Below the pieces are notes generated by a model. The model was not told where the DNA came from. It did no database searches and saw only the letters and a list, made by a program, of their open reading frames with translations. Below are positions 1 to 12,035 of a stretch of 64,000 nt of DNA, piece after piece (position 1 is the first letter of the stretch; every line of letters starts with the position of its first letter). The DNA is taken from positions 116,870,494 through 116,934,493 of the forward strand of contig BSWB01000005.1 of NCBI GenBank assembly GCA_033239125.1, given 5' to 3'. This DNA is from Fagopyrum homotropicum (taxonomy: Eukaryota; Streptophyta; Magnoliopsida; Caryophyllales; Polygonaceae). The translations under genes and the position numbers were made by a program.

Positions 1-3000
1 TAACCGAAATGGTTTTACTAAGCAACAGCTGCATGTACTTAAGGCACAGATACTTGCATTTAGACGCATAAAGGTTTGTAGCATTTGAATTTAGCAGCGT
101 TTTGTACTTTTTGTTCCCTTATATCCTACAAATCCTGATTGTATTTTTTTCCACCTTGTTTTTTCCACTGACAGAAAGGAGAAAGTACTCTTCCCCAGGA
201 ACTACTTCATGCTATTACTCCTGCTCCTCTTGAGTTGCTGCTTCAGCAGCCTGCTGGTATTAGTGATGATCATCCTACCAGAAGGGTTTCTGAAGAAAAT
301 GCAAGGCATGCAGAGTCTAATGATAAGGAATCTCAACCTATTTCAGTTCCTACTAGGCCAAGTTCCTCCAAAGAGGAAGCAACTATGGGTGATCAGAAGG
401 CGAATGTGTCGACAACCCATGCATCAGGAGTAACCTCTATGATGAGAGAGCCTCCACCAATGCTATCTTCTGGTAAGGATGATCAAAAAGATTTGGTGCT
501 TCCTGTCAAGCCTGAGCCGGAACCTGAACTCGGTGGGCAGAAAAACCTTAGTAAGAATGATTCTGCATTGGACAGGGGAAAGGCCATTGCACAGCCAGCT
601 GCTGCATCTGAGACAGGGCAACTTAACAAATCTTCGCAAACAGGGGTAACATCTCAAAGTAAAGATGCTGGATCCAACAGAAAGTATCATGGCCCGTTGT
701 TTGATTTTCCCATTTTTACTAGAAAGCACGAATCTTTAGGTTCAGCAATGATGGCTAATGGAAGTAGCAATTTAAACTTTGCATATGATATTAAAGATAT
801 TCTTCATGGTGGAGGTATTGAAGTGATTAATAAGAGAAGGGAAGATAATTTGAAAAAGATAGGTGGTTTATTGACAGTGAATTTGGAAAGGAGAAGGATC
901 AGGCCAGATCTTGTTTTGCGGTTGCAAATTGAAGAAAAAAAGTTAAAGCTTTTAGGCCTGCAGGCACATTTGAGGGATAAAATCGATCAGGAGCAGCAAG
1001 AGATAATGGGGATGACTGACAGAGAGTATAGGAAGTTTGTTAAGCTATGTGAACGCCAGCGTATGGAACTCTCTAGACAAGTGCAGGCCTCCCAGAAAGC
1101 CTTGAGAGAAAAACAGCTCAAATCTATCTTTCAATGGCGTAAGAAGCTCCTGGAGGCTCATTGGGCTATCCGTGATGCTAGAACTGCTCGGAACCGAGGT
1201 GTTGCGAAGTATCATGAGAGAATGTTGAGAGAGTTTTCGAAGAGAAAGGACGATGATCGGAATAAAAGAATGGAGGCTTTGAAGAATAACGACATGGATC
1301 GATACAGGGAAATGCTGCTTGAGCAGCAAACTAGCATCTCAGGTGACGGGGCTGAAAGATATGCTGTTCTTTCCACATTTTTGACTCAGACAGAAGAATA
1401 TCTTAATAAATTGGGAAGCAAGATAACCACTACAAAATGCCAGCAGGAGGTTGAGGAGGCTGCAGCTGTTGCTGCAACCGCTGCTCGGGCACAGGCATGA
1501 AGAAGAAGATTTGTACTCTTATCTGCAGTGGTTATGATTGTTTTCTGCTAGTTTTTTTTATTGGATTTCTTTTGTGCTGTAGGGTCTGTCTGAAGCTGAA
1601 ATCAAGGCAGCAGCAGCTTGTGCTGGGGAAGAAGTAATGATAAGGAATCAGTTCTCAGAAATGAATGCACCCAAGGATAGTTCATCTGCCAGCAAGTATG
1701 CTTCTACATAAATTTAATATTTACAGCAATTTTCATCAGTTTGAAGGGGAAAAAAGAGAAACCATTTTATTTATTGAACTGAATTTGGTTCGACTCTCAC
1801 CCCTCAAGTCCCAAAACTACCACAGCCAAAATTTCATGGCCCCTCCCAAACATGAAACAGATTTTTATTGTCTCTATATTTTATATGGTAATAAAAATCA
1901 ACAATTTTTTAGTTGTTTAGGTTAGAAATTATTTTAACAATTTTTTAAATTTTGTTTTAGGGTTTTCTCATTTAGAATCCCTGTATTTTTGACATTTTTG
2001 TTGGTCAAAGTTTTCTCGAATTCTGGATGGTACCTTGACATTTTTACCTGTCTGGCACGTGTTCATCCTTTCCAGATGGTTTAAGGATGCCATTTTCTCA
2101 TTAAATAGAATTTTACAAGAGAGTTTAACGAAAGGAACAACAAAAATCTGGATGTATCTTAGACTGTCAAAATAGGATTTGAATTCCTTTACCCTTTCTT
2201 CCTCCAGTCATGACACATGAATAATGTCAAAACCTCGAGGGTACCAAAAGGAAATTGAAAAACTTTGGGTACCACCAGCAAATGCCCAACTACAGGGGGT
2301 ACCAAATGGGAAAACCCTTTTGTTTTATTATTCATCAGACTTAAAAATGATAGTAAAATAGTTCATGCGTTTGAGTTATGATTGCCGAGTCTTTTAATTT
2401 GTTCATTTCTTTTGCTATTTTTATTGATATATATTTATTTATTTTTGTCTTTTTGACCTACTAATTTTATCCTTTTGTAAGATACTTGTGGAAATTAATT
2501 AATTTTTTTACAAATGTTTGCAGGTATTACAGTCTTGCCCATGCTGTGAATGAGAAGGTTCTTAGGCAGCCTTCAATGTTGAGAGTTGGAACCTTACGAG
2601 ATTACCAACTAGTAAGTTTTACTTACTGCCGCCATGGAAAAAGATTCCTTAGTTTATATACTTGTGAGATATTTTGATTTAATTGTAACCTGAATCTGCA
2701 GGTCGGATTACAGTGGATGCTATCTTTGTATAATAATAAACTGAATGGCATTTTAGCTGATGAAATGGGCCTCGGGAAGACTGTACAGGTAAGATTACTT
2801 CTACTGATCCTTTTTGAGCTGCCAAAAAACTTTAACCTTGTCTCATATTGTGTGATATTATTATCTGTCTCCTAAGGATGATGCTCTCTTTATTTACCTT
2901 CCACCTTTCTGAGTGGAGCAATAGGGGTTTAGGGAGCGTAGATGTTGAGGTGGCTTCTATACTGTCTCCTTATCATTATGTTCTTGAATGCTTGTTTGTA

Positions 3001-6000
3001 ATGGAGCTCACGTGATGCTTTTGTCACTTTCCATGGGTATATTAGTTATTTATATATAATTTGTTACTTAGTTTTATTCATGATTTTAAAATTTCAATTG
3101 TATGTTAGAATAGGTCGGGTACGATCCTAAACGGCTCAAATTAGGTACGTTCCAAACGGTTCAGCTCCGGTTTCATTTTAGGTGAGGTTTGAATTGCTTC
3201 TTCCCGGTTCCGGTCGGTTCTTCCCGGTCCGGTTCCAAACGGTTCTTCATGGCTTCGGTTCCAAACAGTTCCGGTTCCAAATGGTTCTGTAATTTATTAA
3301 ACGGTCCGGTTCAGGGAAAAACGGTTCCTGACCGGTCCGGTTCTAAACGGTTCCGACCATATAAAAAAGGAACCCGACCGTTTACCTTAAAAGGTCCGGT
3401 TCCCGGTTCCATAAAAACTAAGGCGGTTTTGGAAACGTTAACATCCCTAGTATATTGTACATATCAGAATGCCAAATATTACTGGCTTGGCTATTAGGGT
3501 TCTTTAACCTACAGTTTGATATTACGGTTCTACTTTACGATCTGCTTACGAATTAATGAGACTACTTTTGATTAGAATCTGTCTCATAACACCAAAAGCA
3601 TGTAATGTGCTTCACTAAGACTAGTAAATTCTCCATTCTTTTCATGGTCTTCTCCACATGCAGGTGATGGCATTGATTGCTTACCTAATGGAGTTCAAAG
3701 GAAACTATGGGCCACATCTGATTATAGTTCCTAATGCTGTACTGGTTAACTGGAAGGTTGATCACCTCTTGGTTTCTTTTTGCAGTTCTATTTTTTGCTT
3801 GAGATTCCATCTTGTCTTGGTTTTCTGATTTGATAGAATTTTCACACGTCTCTTCTTTCTATCTTTCTTTCTTTCTTTCTTTCAGAGTGAGTTGCACAGT
3901 TGGCTGCCTAGTGTCTCCTGCATCTATTATGTTGGAAATAAAGAACAACGATATAAATTGTTCTCTCAGGTAATAGTTATGAATTTGCACATTCTTGTAC
4001 CGGTAGCTCTTTCTGATTGCTGCTTCCTTAAAAAACCTTTTATCGTGAATGCAGGAAGTTTGTGCAATGAAGTTCAATGTTTTGGTCACTACTTATGAGT
4101 TCATTATGTTTGACCGGTCAAAACTTTCAAAGATTGATTGGAAGTACATAATAATTGATGAAGCTCAGAGAATGAAGGATAGAGAGTCTGTTCTAGCCCG
4201 TGATCTTGATAGATACCGTTGTCAAAGGCGCCTTCTTTTAACTGGAACCCCTTTACAGGTCTGTTGATGAAAGGCACATTATGTTTTATATCAAGATTGT
4301 TTATCATGTTCTTCCAGTCATTTGCATACAACCGTACAAAGAATTGCATATTCGACTCCTAGGTGGCATATGCTATCATTTTCTAGGCAAAGCAGTAAAG
4401 GAAAAAAAATGTTCTCAAGAAAAATGTCAATATTATAGACATATATGAGCTACTCCACATCATCTATGCAATTCTCAATTGTTCACTTCTCAAAGCTTCT
4501 GCAGCTGAAGTCCGTGACAGCTTTTAATTTTCTTTGCAGAATGATCTGAAGGAACTGTGGTCACTATTGAATCTACTCCTTCCTGAAGTATTTGACAATC
4601 GTAAGGCATTCCATGATTGGTTCTCACAACCCTTTCAGAAGGAAGGTCCTAATGCCGAGGATGATTGGCTTGAGACAGAAAAGAAGGTTATTATTATCCA
4701 TAGGCTCCATCAGATTTTGGAGCCATTTATGCTTAGGCGTCGAGTTGAAGATGTGGAAGGTTCTCTGCCACCAAAGGTATATAATATTACCCTAGTGCAT
4801 TGCTCCCTTCATAGACTGGCTAAGTTCTGACACTCTTGTTTGACTGCAGGTCTCTTTTGTTTTGAAATGTAAGATGTCTCCTATGCAAGGTGCTATTTAT
4901 GACTGGATCAAAGCCACTGGTACCATTAGAGTTGATCCTGAAGATGAGCAGCGTAGGGTTCAAAAGAGCTCACTTTACCAGGCAAGAGTATACAGAACAT
5001 TAAATAATAGGTGCATGGAGCTTCGGAAAGTTTGCAATCATCCGTTGCTTAATTACCCATATTATAACAACTTATCAAAGGAATTTCTTGTACGATCATG
5101 TGGTAAATTGTGGATTCTTGATAGAATTCTCATAAAACTTCAGAGGACGGGGCACCGAGTACTTCTTTTCAGTACCATGACCAAACTGTTGGATATACTG
5201 GAGGAGTATTTGCAGTGGAGGCGCCTTGTTTACAGGAGGATTGACGGGACTACTACCTTAGAGGATCGTGAGTCAGCCATTGTAGATTTCAACAGTCGTG
5301 GTTCTGACTGTTTTATCTTTCTACTGAGTATCCGTGCTGCTGGTCGTGGCTTAAACCTTCAGTCTGCTGATACCGTGATCATATACGATCCTGATCCGAA
5401 CCCTAAGAATGAGGAACAGGCAGTGGCTAGAGCTCATCGTATTGGGCAAACAAGAGAAGTTAGAGTCATCTACATGGAAGCTGTGGTTGACAAAATATCC
5501 AGCCATCAAAAAACTGATGAATTCAGGAGTGGAGGTTTGGTTAATTCAGAGGATGATGATCTTGCAGGGAAAGATCGCTACATTGGTTCAATTGAGAGCC
5601 TTATACGGAATAACATTCAACAATATAAGATTGATATGGCTGATGAAGTGATTAATGCTGGGCGGTTTGATCAAAGAACAACACATGAGGAGAGGCGGTT
5701 GACGTTAGAAACCTTGCTGCACGATGAGGAAAGGTATCAGGAAACAGTTCATGATGTCCCCTCTTTGCAGGAGGTGAACCGAATGATTGCCCGAGGTGAG
5801 GAGGAGCTAGAATTGTTTGATCAAATGGATGAAGATTTGGACTGGGCAGAGGACATGATGAGGTACGATGAAGTGCCTAAGTGGCTTCAACCTGGCACTA
5901 AAGAAGTCAATGCCGCCGTTGCTGCTCTGTCGAAGAAGCCAGCTAAGGATATTTTTACCAACAGCATTCCTGTCGAATCTAGTCCTGCAACTGAGAGGGG

Positions 6001-8597
6001 AAGGGGACGGCGGAAAGGAAAAAAACCTGTTTACACCGAGTTAGATGATGACAATGGGGAATTCTCTGATGCTAGCTCTGAAGAGAGAAATGTGTTTGCA
6101 GCCCAAGATGAGGAAGGGGAGATCGGGGAGTTTGAAGATGAAGAGGATGGTACGCCTGCAGTTGATAAAGATCATTCAGAAGAGGATGGTCCTGTCTGTG
6201 ACAATGGCTATGAATACACTCAAGCTAGTGGAAGCGCTAGAAATATTCGTGCGCTGCAGGAACCTGGATCCTCTTCTGACAGTCAAAGATTGGTACAGAG
6301 GGCCTCCCCGTCATCATCTTCTCAAAAGTTCACTTCGCTGTCTGCTTTAGATGCCAGACCAAATTCTCTTTCAAAGAGACAGGTGCACATATGTATCTCT
6401 TATTTGTACCTGTAATATGGAACTTATAAATGTTCAACTCTGATTACTCTTTGTATGTAACATTTATTGCAGCCTGATGACCTGGAAGAAGGAGAAATTG
6501 CAGCATCTGGAGATTCTCACATGGATCTCCAGCAGTCCGGAAGTTGGAATCATGACCGTGAAGAAGGTGAAGATGAACAGGTGGTGCAGCCCAAAATCAA
6601 ACGAAAACGCAGTATTAGGCTTCGACCACGACCTGTCGGGGAAAGACAGGAAGACGTATCTACCCATGATAGGCCATTGCAGTTTCCATTTCAAGCAGAG
6701 CCATCTAAGCAAGAGAGAATTGAATCATCCGCAAAAAATCGACGTAGTTTACCTAGTAGATCAGGCAATGCTTCAAAACTGCAAACTTCAGTGAAACTCA
6801 CTAGATTGAATAGCTTATCTGCCCCTAGTGAGGAACCCGAGGATGATTCTAGAGGAAGCGGGGATGGGAAAGCTACAAGCGCAAGTACAAATTCAAATTA
6901 TGGTGCAAAGATGTCAGAGGTCATCCAAAGAAGGGTATGTGATTTTGTTTATATATTCTCCTTACTATAAATGTTTCAAATAGAAATAACCTTTTCTCAT
7001 AGCAAGCTTCTCAATGTGGTATTTTAATAGTATTGCTTTTAGAAAAATGCTAGGAAGCTGCACTAGTTTTCATTTTTTACACTTTACATTCATTTCCATC
7101 TAATATGATGGATGATAATTTCTACATGCAACTCGTATGTGCACAAATTGCCTCTTGCATGAAACAACTAGTGTGACCTTGTTCAGTTTTTTCGCTTTGC
7201 TGTTTCACCTCTCAATTTGGAAACTGTCTTACCATCATTTGTATGTTCACTTTCAAATGTTAAAAAAGGCAGCCTAGCCTTTTCATTATCTTGCTCATAA
7301 CCTTTTATAAGGTATCTTACGGCATGTGAAACACCCTTAAAATCAAATAAAACTTATCCCTACAACCAATGCAAACCATCACAATTCTAATGTGTCAAGG
7401 TTTTATTCCTGTTATAGTGCCTACCTTTTAAAAAGTGCATGTTTTCTTTTCTCAGTGACCTACCTTCCCACTGGAATTAATCAGATTAAAACCTGCTCAG
7501 TGTGAAACCATCAACATTAGCTGCTTGTTCTGTGGTTACAAAAATTGAGTTATACATTGGCTGCTAGAATTTGATGTATAATACGTTTGGTCATAAGTTG
7601 GTGATTTTGAATATGCAGTGCAAGAATGTTCTCAACAAGCTACAGAAGAAAATTGTAAAGGAAGGCCCCCAAATTGTTCCAATGTTAACAGATCTATGGA
7701 AGAGACTTGAAAGTTCCAGCCATACAAGCGCCTCAGGAAGCCGTCTTTTGGATTTGAGGAAGATTGATCAGCGAGTTGACGGATTCGAGTACCGTGGAGT
7801 GATGGATTTTGTTTCTGACATGCAGATGATGTTAAAAAGTGGTGTGCAGTACTATGGGTTCTCATACGAGGTAAACTTCTGCCATAAGTGCCATATCTTT
7901 CATCCTATGAAACGCTTGCTTCCAACGTTTTTTATGTGGTTGAAATTTTTTGTAGGTGAGAATTGAAGCCAGGAAAGTACATGATCTGTTCTTTGACATA
8001 TTGAAGATCGCTTTTCCTGATACGGAATTCAGAGAAGCCAAAAACGCAGTTTCGTTTTCTGGTCCAACAACCTCAGCTTCTGGGTCTGCTCCCTCTGCTT
8101 CGCAAAGACCGTCAATCTCAGGTCAGAATAAACGACATAAGTTGGTGAACGAGGTTGAACGGGAGACAAACATATCTCCCAGGATGTCACCCCGTGGCTC
8201 CCTCCTGTTGAACGAAGATACGAAGGGGAGAGTCCAAAAGGAATCAAGGTTAGCAGGTGGAATCAACAACGGCAGTAGCAGAGACCAAGACGAGTCTCCC
8301 CGGCTAGCCCATCCCGGGGAACTGGTGGTATGCAAGAAGAAGAGGAAGGACAGAGAGAACTCGGCTGTCAAAACAAGGCCGGGCTTAGTCAGCCCCGTTT
8401 CACCTCCCAGCTCAGGTCGAAGCTTGCGGGGCCCACAAGGTTCAATGGGGGGCCAAAGTGAGGGAAAGCCGCCCCCAGCCCAGCAGGGGTGGGCGGGAGG
8501 ACCCAGCGGAAGCAGCGGCGGGCCGAGCGTAGGGTGGGCGAATCCGGTCAAGAGGCTGAGGACAGATGCTGGGAAGAGGAGACCTAGCCATATGTGA
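1..8597 (+). CDS. BRM: BRAHMA (BRM) SWI2/SNF2 chromatin-remodelling ATPase, 5'-truncated by the window edge
   Basis: Catalytic subunit of the plant SWI/SNF (BAF-type) nucleosome-remodelling complex; acts in the nucleus. Exons read as 1-73, 175-1494, 1583-1695, 2524-2611, 2702-2788, 3664-3756, 3886-3969, 4055-4258, 4540-4776, 4850-6382, 6473-6934, 7619-7870 and 7956-8597, joining in frame to about 1728 residues plus stop; roughly 450 N-terminal residues lie upstream of the window. In order: QLQ motif (exon 1, FTKQQLHVLKAQILAFRR); HSA-type basic region (exon 2, around 1130-1330); ATPase domain with Walker A DEMGLGKT (exon 5), DEAQ box (exon 8), LLTGTPLQ, then the helicase C lobe with SIRAAGRGLNLQ and ARAHRIGQ (exon 10); an acidic/basic linker with an AT-hook-like stretch; and a C-terminal bromodomain-like region (exons 12-13). 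The protein ends KRLRTDAGKRRPSHM, as plant BRM proteins do. No premature stop or frameshift was seen. The intron after exon 2 uses a GC donor. Confidence 0.96.
1495..1582 (+). other. GC-AG intron of BRM
   Basis: Exon 2 must end after GCACAG (residues ARAQ) for the next exon to continue GLSEAEIK in frame. The intron therefore starts GCATGA rather than GT and ends TGCTGTAG. Reading through the donor reaches a TGA after one more codon. GC-AG introns are a known minority class in plants. Confidence 0.75.
1959..2318. mobile_element. MITE (hAT or Mutator type) in a BRM intron
   Basis: A 360-bp element with imperfect terminal inverted repeats: left AGGGTTTTCTCATTT, right (reverse complement) AGGGTTTTCCCATTT, with similarity running about 28 bp inward. 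It is flanked by a perfect 8-bp duplication TTTGTTTT at 1951-1958 and 2319-2326. No coding capacity. TSD length favours hAT; a decayed 9-bp Mutator-type site is possible. It lies inside the 1696-2523 intron and touches no splice site. Confidence 0.75.
3105..3455. repeat. hAT-like degenerate repeat in a BRM intron
   Basis: Dense array of GGTTCCGGTTC and AAACGGTTCC words in both phases, ending GTTAACATCCCTAG. Such word-rich subterminal repeats and a CTAGGGATG-type end are typical of plant non-autonomous hAT elements. A matching left terminus and TSD were not found, so the limits are approximate. An ORF across 3189-3497 is a by-product of the low-complexity sequence. Confidence 0.45.
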
Positions 8598-9289
8598 TCA
8601 GATAAATTTGTAGCTGCGTTCTACTGTAAGATGGGAAATTAGAAATTTGTGTTTTAGATTAGTGGGGATAGTTTGAGACAGTATTGTACAAGTTGAGTCG
8701 ACCCTTCATCTTAATAGCCAGCAGCTTGTACTCTCTTTAGCTATCCATTTGATGAATTACATTGGCCAACCCCTCGTGTTTGGAAATGTTGAGACTGTAT
8801 TTGAGAAATGGGGCACTGGTTGAGATTTGAATGTTACACTCGAGGAATTCCATCGACATCTGTTATGTTACATGTGAACAATTCATTTCCATTACACACG
8901 AAATGTTTCTTGAGAGGTTGGCGCGTGATCTGCACTGCGTTGGCAGAGGGGAGAGGAGGTCACCGGAATTGAGAGGTGGAGAAGCTCCCGGGTGAGGTCA
9001 TATGAAGAAGGACCTGGGGTCGCTAATTGTCAAGGCCAATTTTTCCATACATGTCTCCCGGAGTCTAGCACCACAACCACTAGACCAACTGAGTATTGGT
9101 AAGACTTTAGTTTTAGTTTTGAAGAAGATGAACTTCTTCCCAATTTTATTGCCATCAATATAAAAATATTATTAATATTATTTTCACATGCATTAAAACA
9201 GCCGTATTAAATGTATCGTTAAATTCTTTAATCATCATCCGAACTATGCAATTCGTGTGCATACTTTCACTATATGGTTATGATTGTGC
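8598..9289 (+). other. BRM 3' untranslated region and flanking DNA
   Basis: No coding signal. The first 150-200 bp are T-rich, as expected for a plant 3' UTR and cleavage region. A stretch at 9040-9100 resembles a tRNA-like A-box on the minus strand but is not a complete gene. Confidence 0.5.
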
Positions 9290-9329
9290 ATATGGTTTGC
9301 GTAATTGGAACTGATAGGAGCCGATCAAC

Positions 9330-9625
9330 TACATATATGGAATGCGTAGTTGTAGTTAATTTTTTCGATTAAATTTTTTTAAACACTCCCAGACGACTAT
9401 AAGACAAAATAAACAACTACAACTACGCATCCCATATGCGTAGTTGTAGTTGTAGTCATGTGAGAGTGTATTTTTTAAAATTGTTTTAACCACAACTACG
9501 CTTCCCATATGAATAGTGAACGGTTTAAATCGGCTTCAGATCGACTTCAACTACGCACACCAGACACGAAGTTATAATCGTAAGCTGAAAATCAAAACTA
9601 CGCACGCAAGTGCGTAGTTCAAGTG
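9330..9625. repeat. Cluster of ACTACGCA / TGCGTAGT inverted words
   Basis: At least six copies of the octamer in both orientations, including a hairpin at about 9419-9450 (AACTACGCATCCCATATGCG then TAGTTG) and another at 9597-9620. Short words repeated in both orientations are typical of CACTA subterminal regions. Ends with TIR and TSD were not located. Confidence 0.4.
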
Positions 9626-10477
9626 ATAAATATAGTTTTTTGCTGGTACATTTAGAAAGCGCGATTTAAAATATCACATTCATAATGCCATAACAATACT
9701 GTCACTAACATCATAATATCGACCGCCATAAAAATATAATGCTCTACTAACGTTAATTAAAGCAGTTGACACCGGTAATAAAAAAATATAACTCTTGGTG
9801 ACAACGTTAAGAATATATGTTTTACAATTCTAACCACGGTTGACAACGTTCATTAAAGTTGGTCACATTTTCTAAGTAGGCTTTTTTTATAGTTTGCTCT
9901 ACTAACTAGGCTCATGGCATAAATCTATTTAGTAAGTGTACCCCTAATTTTTTTTAATGTTCAAAGTTTCTGATTGCCCAAACCCTAGTAGTCTCCTCAC
10001 ACTCATCATCGAGATCGCCACCGGGGATAGGAACCACCGCCTCAGTCTTCCTCTATTTCTCTCTCCCTCGCCTTGTTCTGGATTCTTCGCCGGAGATCGG
10101 AGCCGCCACGCCACTGGAAGGAGAACCACGCCACCAACCTCGTATCGCCTGCCCTAGCCCCTGCCTTCGCTAGCCGGAGCCCTTGCAACCGCCGCCAATG
10201 AACAACTTCCCATGTGTTTCTCCTCGCCGCAACCTTCACTTTGGGTTAAACTCGAGCTTTTGACTTCTATACCAAAAATAGGTTTATTGTACTTTCATCG
10301 CAATTTGAGAAGACAATTGTTTAATTTCTTTGGTTTTGACTTTTTGAAGGAAGAAGATGAAGTCTCCCTTTCTCTGTCTGACCGTCTTTGTATCGAAACA
10401 GAAGAATGGAGAAAGAGAGTATTCATTGCTCTGTTTTTAATAGAATGGTGAACGTTGTTTGACCGGAAGTGAAGAAA
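9626..10477. other. Intergenic DNA with a leader-like CT-rich block
   Basis: 9950-10240 is CT-rich, GC-richer than its surroundings, and contains AAACCCTAG and repeated CGCC/CGGAG words, resembling a plant 5' leader or promoter-proximal exon. ORFs of 60-80 codons here show no recognisable protein. It could be a captured leader in a transposon or the relic of a gene; neither can be shown. Confidence 0.3.
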
Positions 10478-10640
10478 TTAGGGTTAGAGTTCAAATTGCG
10501 GGGAAATCATTGTTTGAATGACGTGAAGAAGAGGGAAACCATACCAGAAATTAGGGTTAGAGTTCATACCATAAATTAGGGTTAGAGTTCATACTAGAAA
10601 ATCATACAAAAAAATTAGGGTTAAGAGTTCATAAGAGAAA
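10478..10640. repeat. Four-copy ATTAGGGTTAGAGTTCATA repeat
   Basis: Copies of ATTAGGGTTAGAGTTCA start near 10478, 10548, 10574 and 10611, the last with one inserted base. They contain TTAGGGTTAG, close to the plant telomere unit (TTTAGGG) but in an imperfect, longer unit, so they are not an interstitial telomere array. Confidence 0.6.
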
Positions 10641-10709
10641 ATCATACCATAACTAGAAAATCAATCAGAAACCATACCAACGATTCATAAAATTCATTCA
10701 TACTAGAAA

Positions 10710-10756
10710 TTCATACCAGAAAATAAAAAACGAAAATATGAATTTTCTGGTATGAA
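10710..10756. repeat. Perfect hairpin, 15-bp arms
   Basis: TTCATACCAGAAAAT is followed after 17 bp by its exact reverse complement. Related half-sites (TACTAGAAATTCATA and similar) occur just upstream. Probably part of a decayed foldback repeat. Confidence 0.55.
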
Positions 10757-11087
10757 TTTCAAACTCAACCAGAAACATATACACGCATCCGATTTACCTA
10801 TTTAATATTTTTTATGGAATACGCATAACAACTATATATTAAGTTTTGTAAGATTTTACTCAACTGAGAGAGATCACCTATTTAATATCGTCATATAGCC
10901 AACAATAATTAACCATCGATGCCACTCAACCTTTTGTTTTTTTTAAAGAATTTATGAAGATTTTGTCGGTATTTATCTATACCTTAGATTATGTTGGATG
11001 ACCATTAATGTTTTATAATATGTTTTAAGAAAAGTGGTGTTTCAATGCTACCCATATGTAACATGGTATCCACAAATAACAATAGTG

Positions 11088-11447
11088 TTTTTTGGTGGCG
11101 GTTCAAGTAGTTTGTCGAGAAGGGGGCGTGGATTTGTGATCGACTCCTAGTGGCTCTAGTGCAGTCCAAATCTGAGGTGTCCACAGTTCTTCCCCAGGCT
11201 TCCCTCCTGTGTACTTTCTTCGTTGACGGACGGTTATGCTCGTTGCTTCATGTGGCTGGATCATCTTGCTTTCCCTTGAAAAGACATTTTGCTTTTGGTT
11301 TCTTTTGATGTATTTTTTAGTATCACTTTTCTTCTTTGTTGTGTGCCCCCATGTCGGTTAGTCCGTCTGCCGATCTTTTTTGGCCTTTCGATCCACTAGA
11401 CGGCGCCGTCTAATGGTTCGAACCGCTTTCGTTTTCAAAAAAAAAAC
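11088..11447 (+). mobile_element. Short non-LTR retroposon copy with poly(A) and TSD
   Basis: The segment ends in TTTTC plus an A run of about ten at 11437-11447 and is flanked by AACAATAGTG at 11078-11087 and 11448-11457. A 3' A-tail plus a 10-bp duplication is the signature of LINE-type retroposition. The 360-bp body has no clear protein; it may be the 3' tail of a LINE truncated at its 5' end, or a SINE-like copy. It includes the palindrome AGACGGCGCCGTCT. Confidence 0.65.
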
Positions 11448-11659
11448 AACAATAGTGCTTTGCAGAGTCTATTCATATGTGATCTTGGGAAATTCAAATA
11501 TCCGGATGTTTTTACCCATATATAGGTATTGTTACCCGATTAGTCCGATGAGATCTAATTTGGTTATTTTAGTATTATCAATAAAGCATTTTTGTGGCAA
11601 AGGGAGAACTTTCATACTATTGCAAACTTTAATTTTAATTCAATAAGACATCTTAACAT

Positions 11660-11912
11660 AAATTGTAATTCGGGTCGGTTTTGGGTTAGATTCAGGTTTG
11701 GATCGATATCCGATCTAGTTGGATTCTAGTTTGGATCGATTTCAGTTCGGATCCCTTCGGAATTGGGTCCAAATAAGTCTTCGGAATTGGGTCCAAATAA
11801 GTCGGGTTAGATTGGATCAAGTTGATTTAGGTTATGCATTTCAACAGATTTTTGGTTTGGATTGGGTCAATTGGGTCGGGTTTCTCGGATCGGGTTTTGC
11901 CAGCTCTAACCA
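11660..11912. repeat. hAT-like repeat with an exact 24-bp tandem duplication
   Basis: TTGGGTCGGGTT/GGATCG-type words fill the segment, which ends TTTTGCCAGCTCTAAC; the reverse complement TTAGAGCTGGCAAAA is a familiar plant hAT terminus. A perfect 24-bp unit is tandemly duplicated at 11755-11778 and 11779-11802. The left end and TSD were not resolved. Confidence 0.5.
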
Positions 11913-12035
11913 GAAGCTGGAAGCTGGAAGAGTTGTCCCGGAGACACACTATGAACACCGGAAGCTGGAAGAGTTGTCCCAGAAACACTGTGAACACACC
12001 ACTGCCACCATCAGCTGTAACCGGAAGCTGGAAGC
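11910..12035. repeat. Imperfect repeats of GGAAGCTGGAAG
   Basis: CCGGAAGCTGGAAG-type units occur about 50 bp apart at 11911-11930, 11959-11972 and 12019-12032, with partly shared following sequence (AGTTGTCCC). No protein is recognised in overlapping ORFs. From here to 12915 nothing further was recognised apart from the probable 3' UTR of the RING gene (about 12600-12915). Confidence 0.45.

Noticed and set aside
8123..8551. 142-codon minus-strand ORF rich in Pro/Gly
   Set aside because: Antisense to the last BRM exon, which is conserved to its final residues.
9040..9100. Minus-strand tRNA-like CTCAGTTGGTCTAGTGGTTG
   Set aside because: Resembles an A box, but no cloverleaf, anticodon arm or B box (GGTTCGANTCC) could be built; at most a SINE scrap.
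10478..10640. Interstitial telomere array
   Set aside because: Units are 19 or more bp long with extra GAGTTCATA; only a fragment resembles TTTAGGG.
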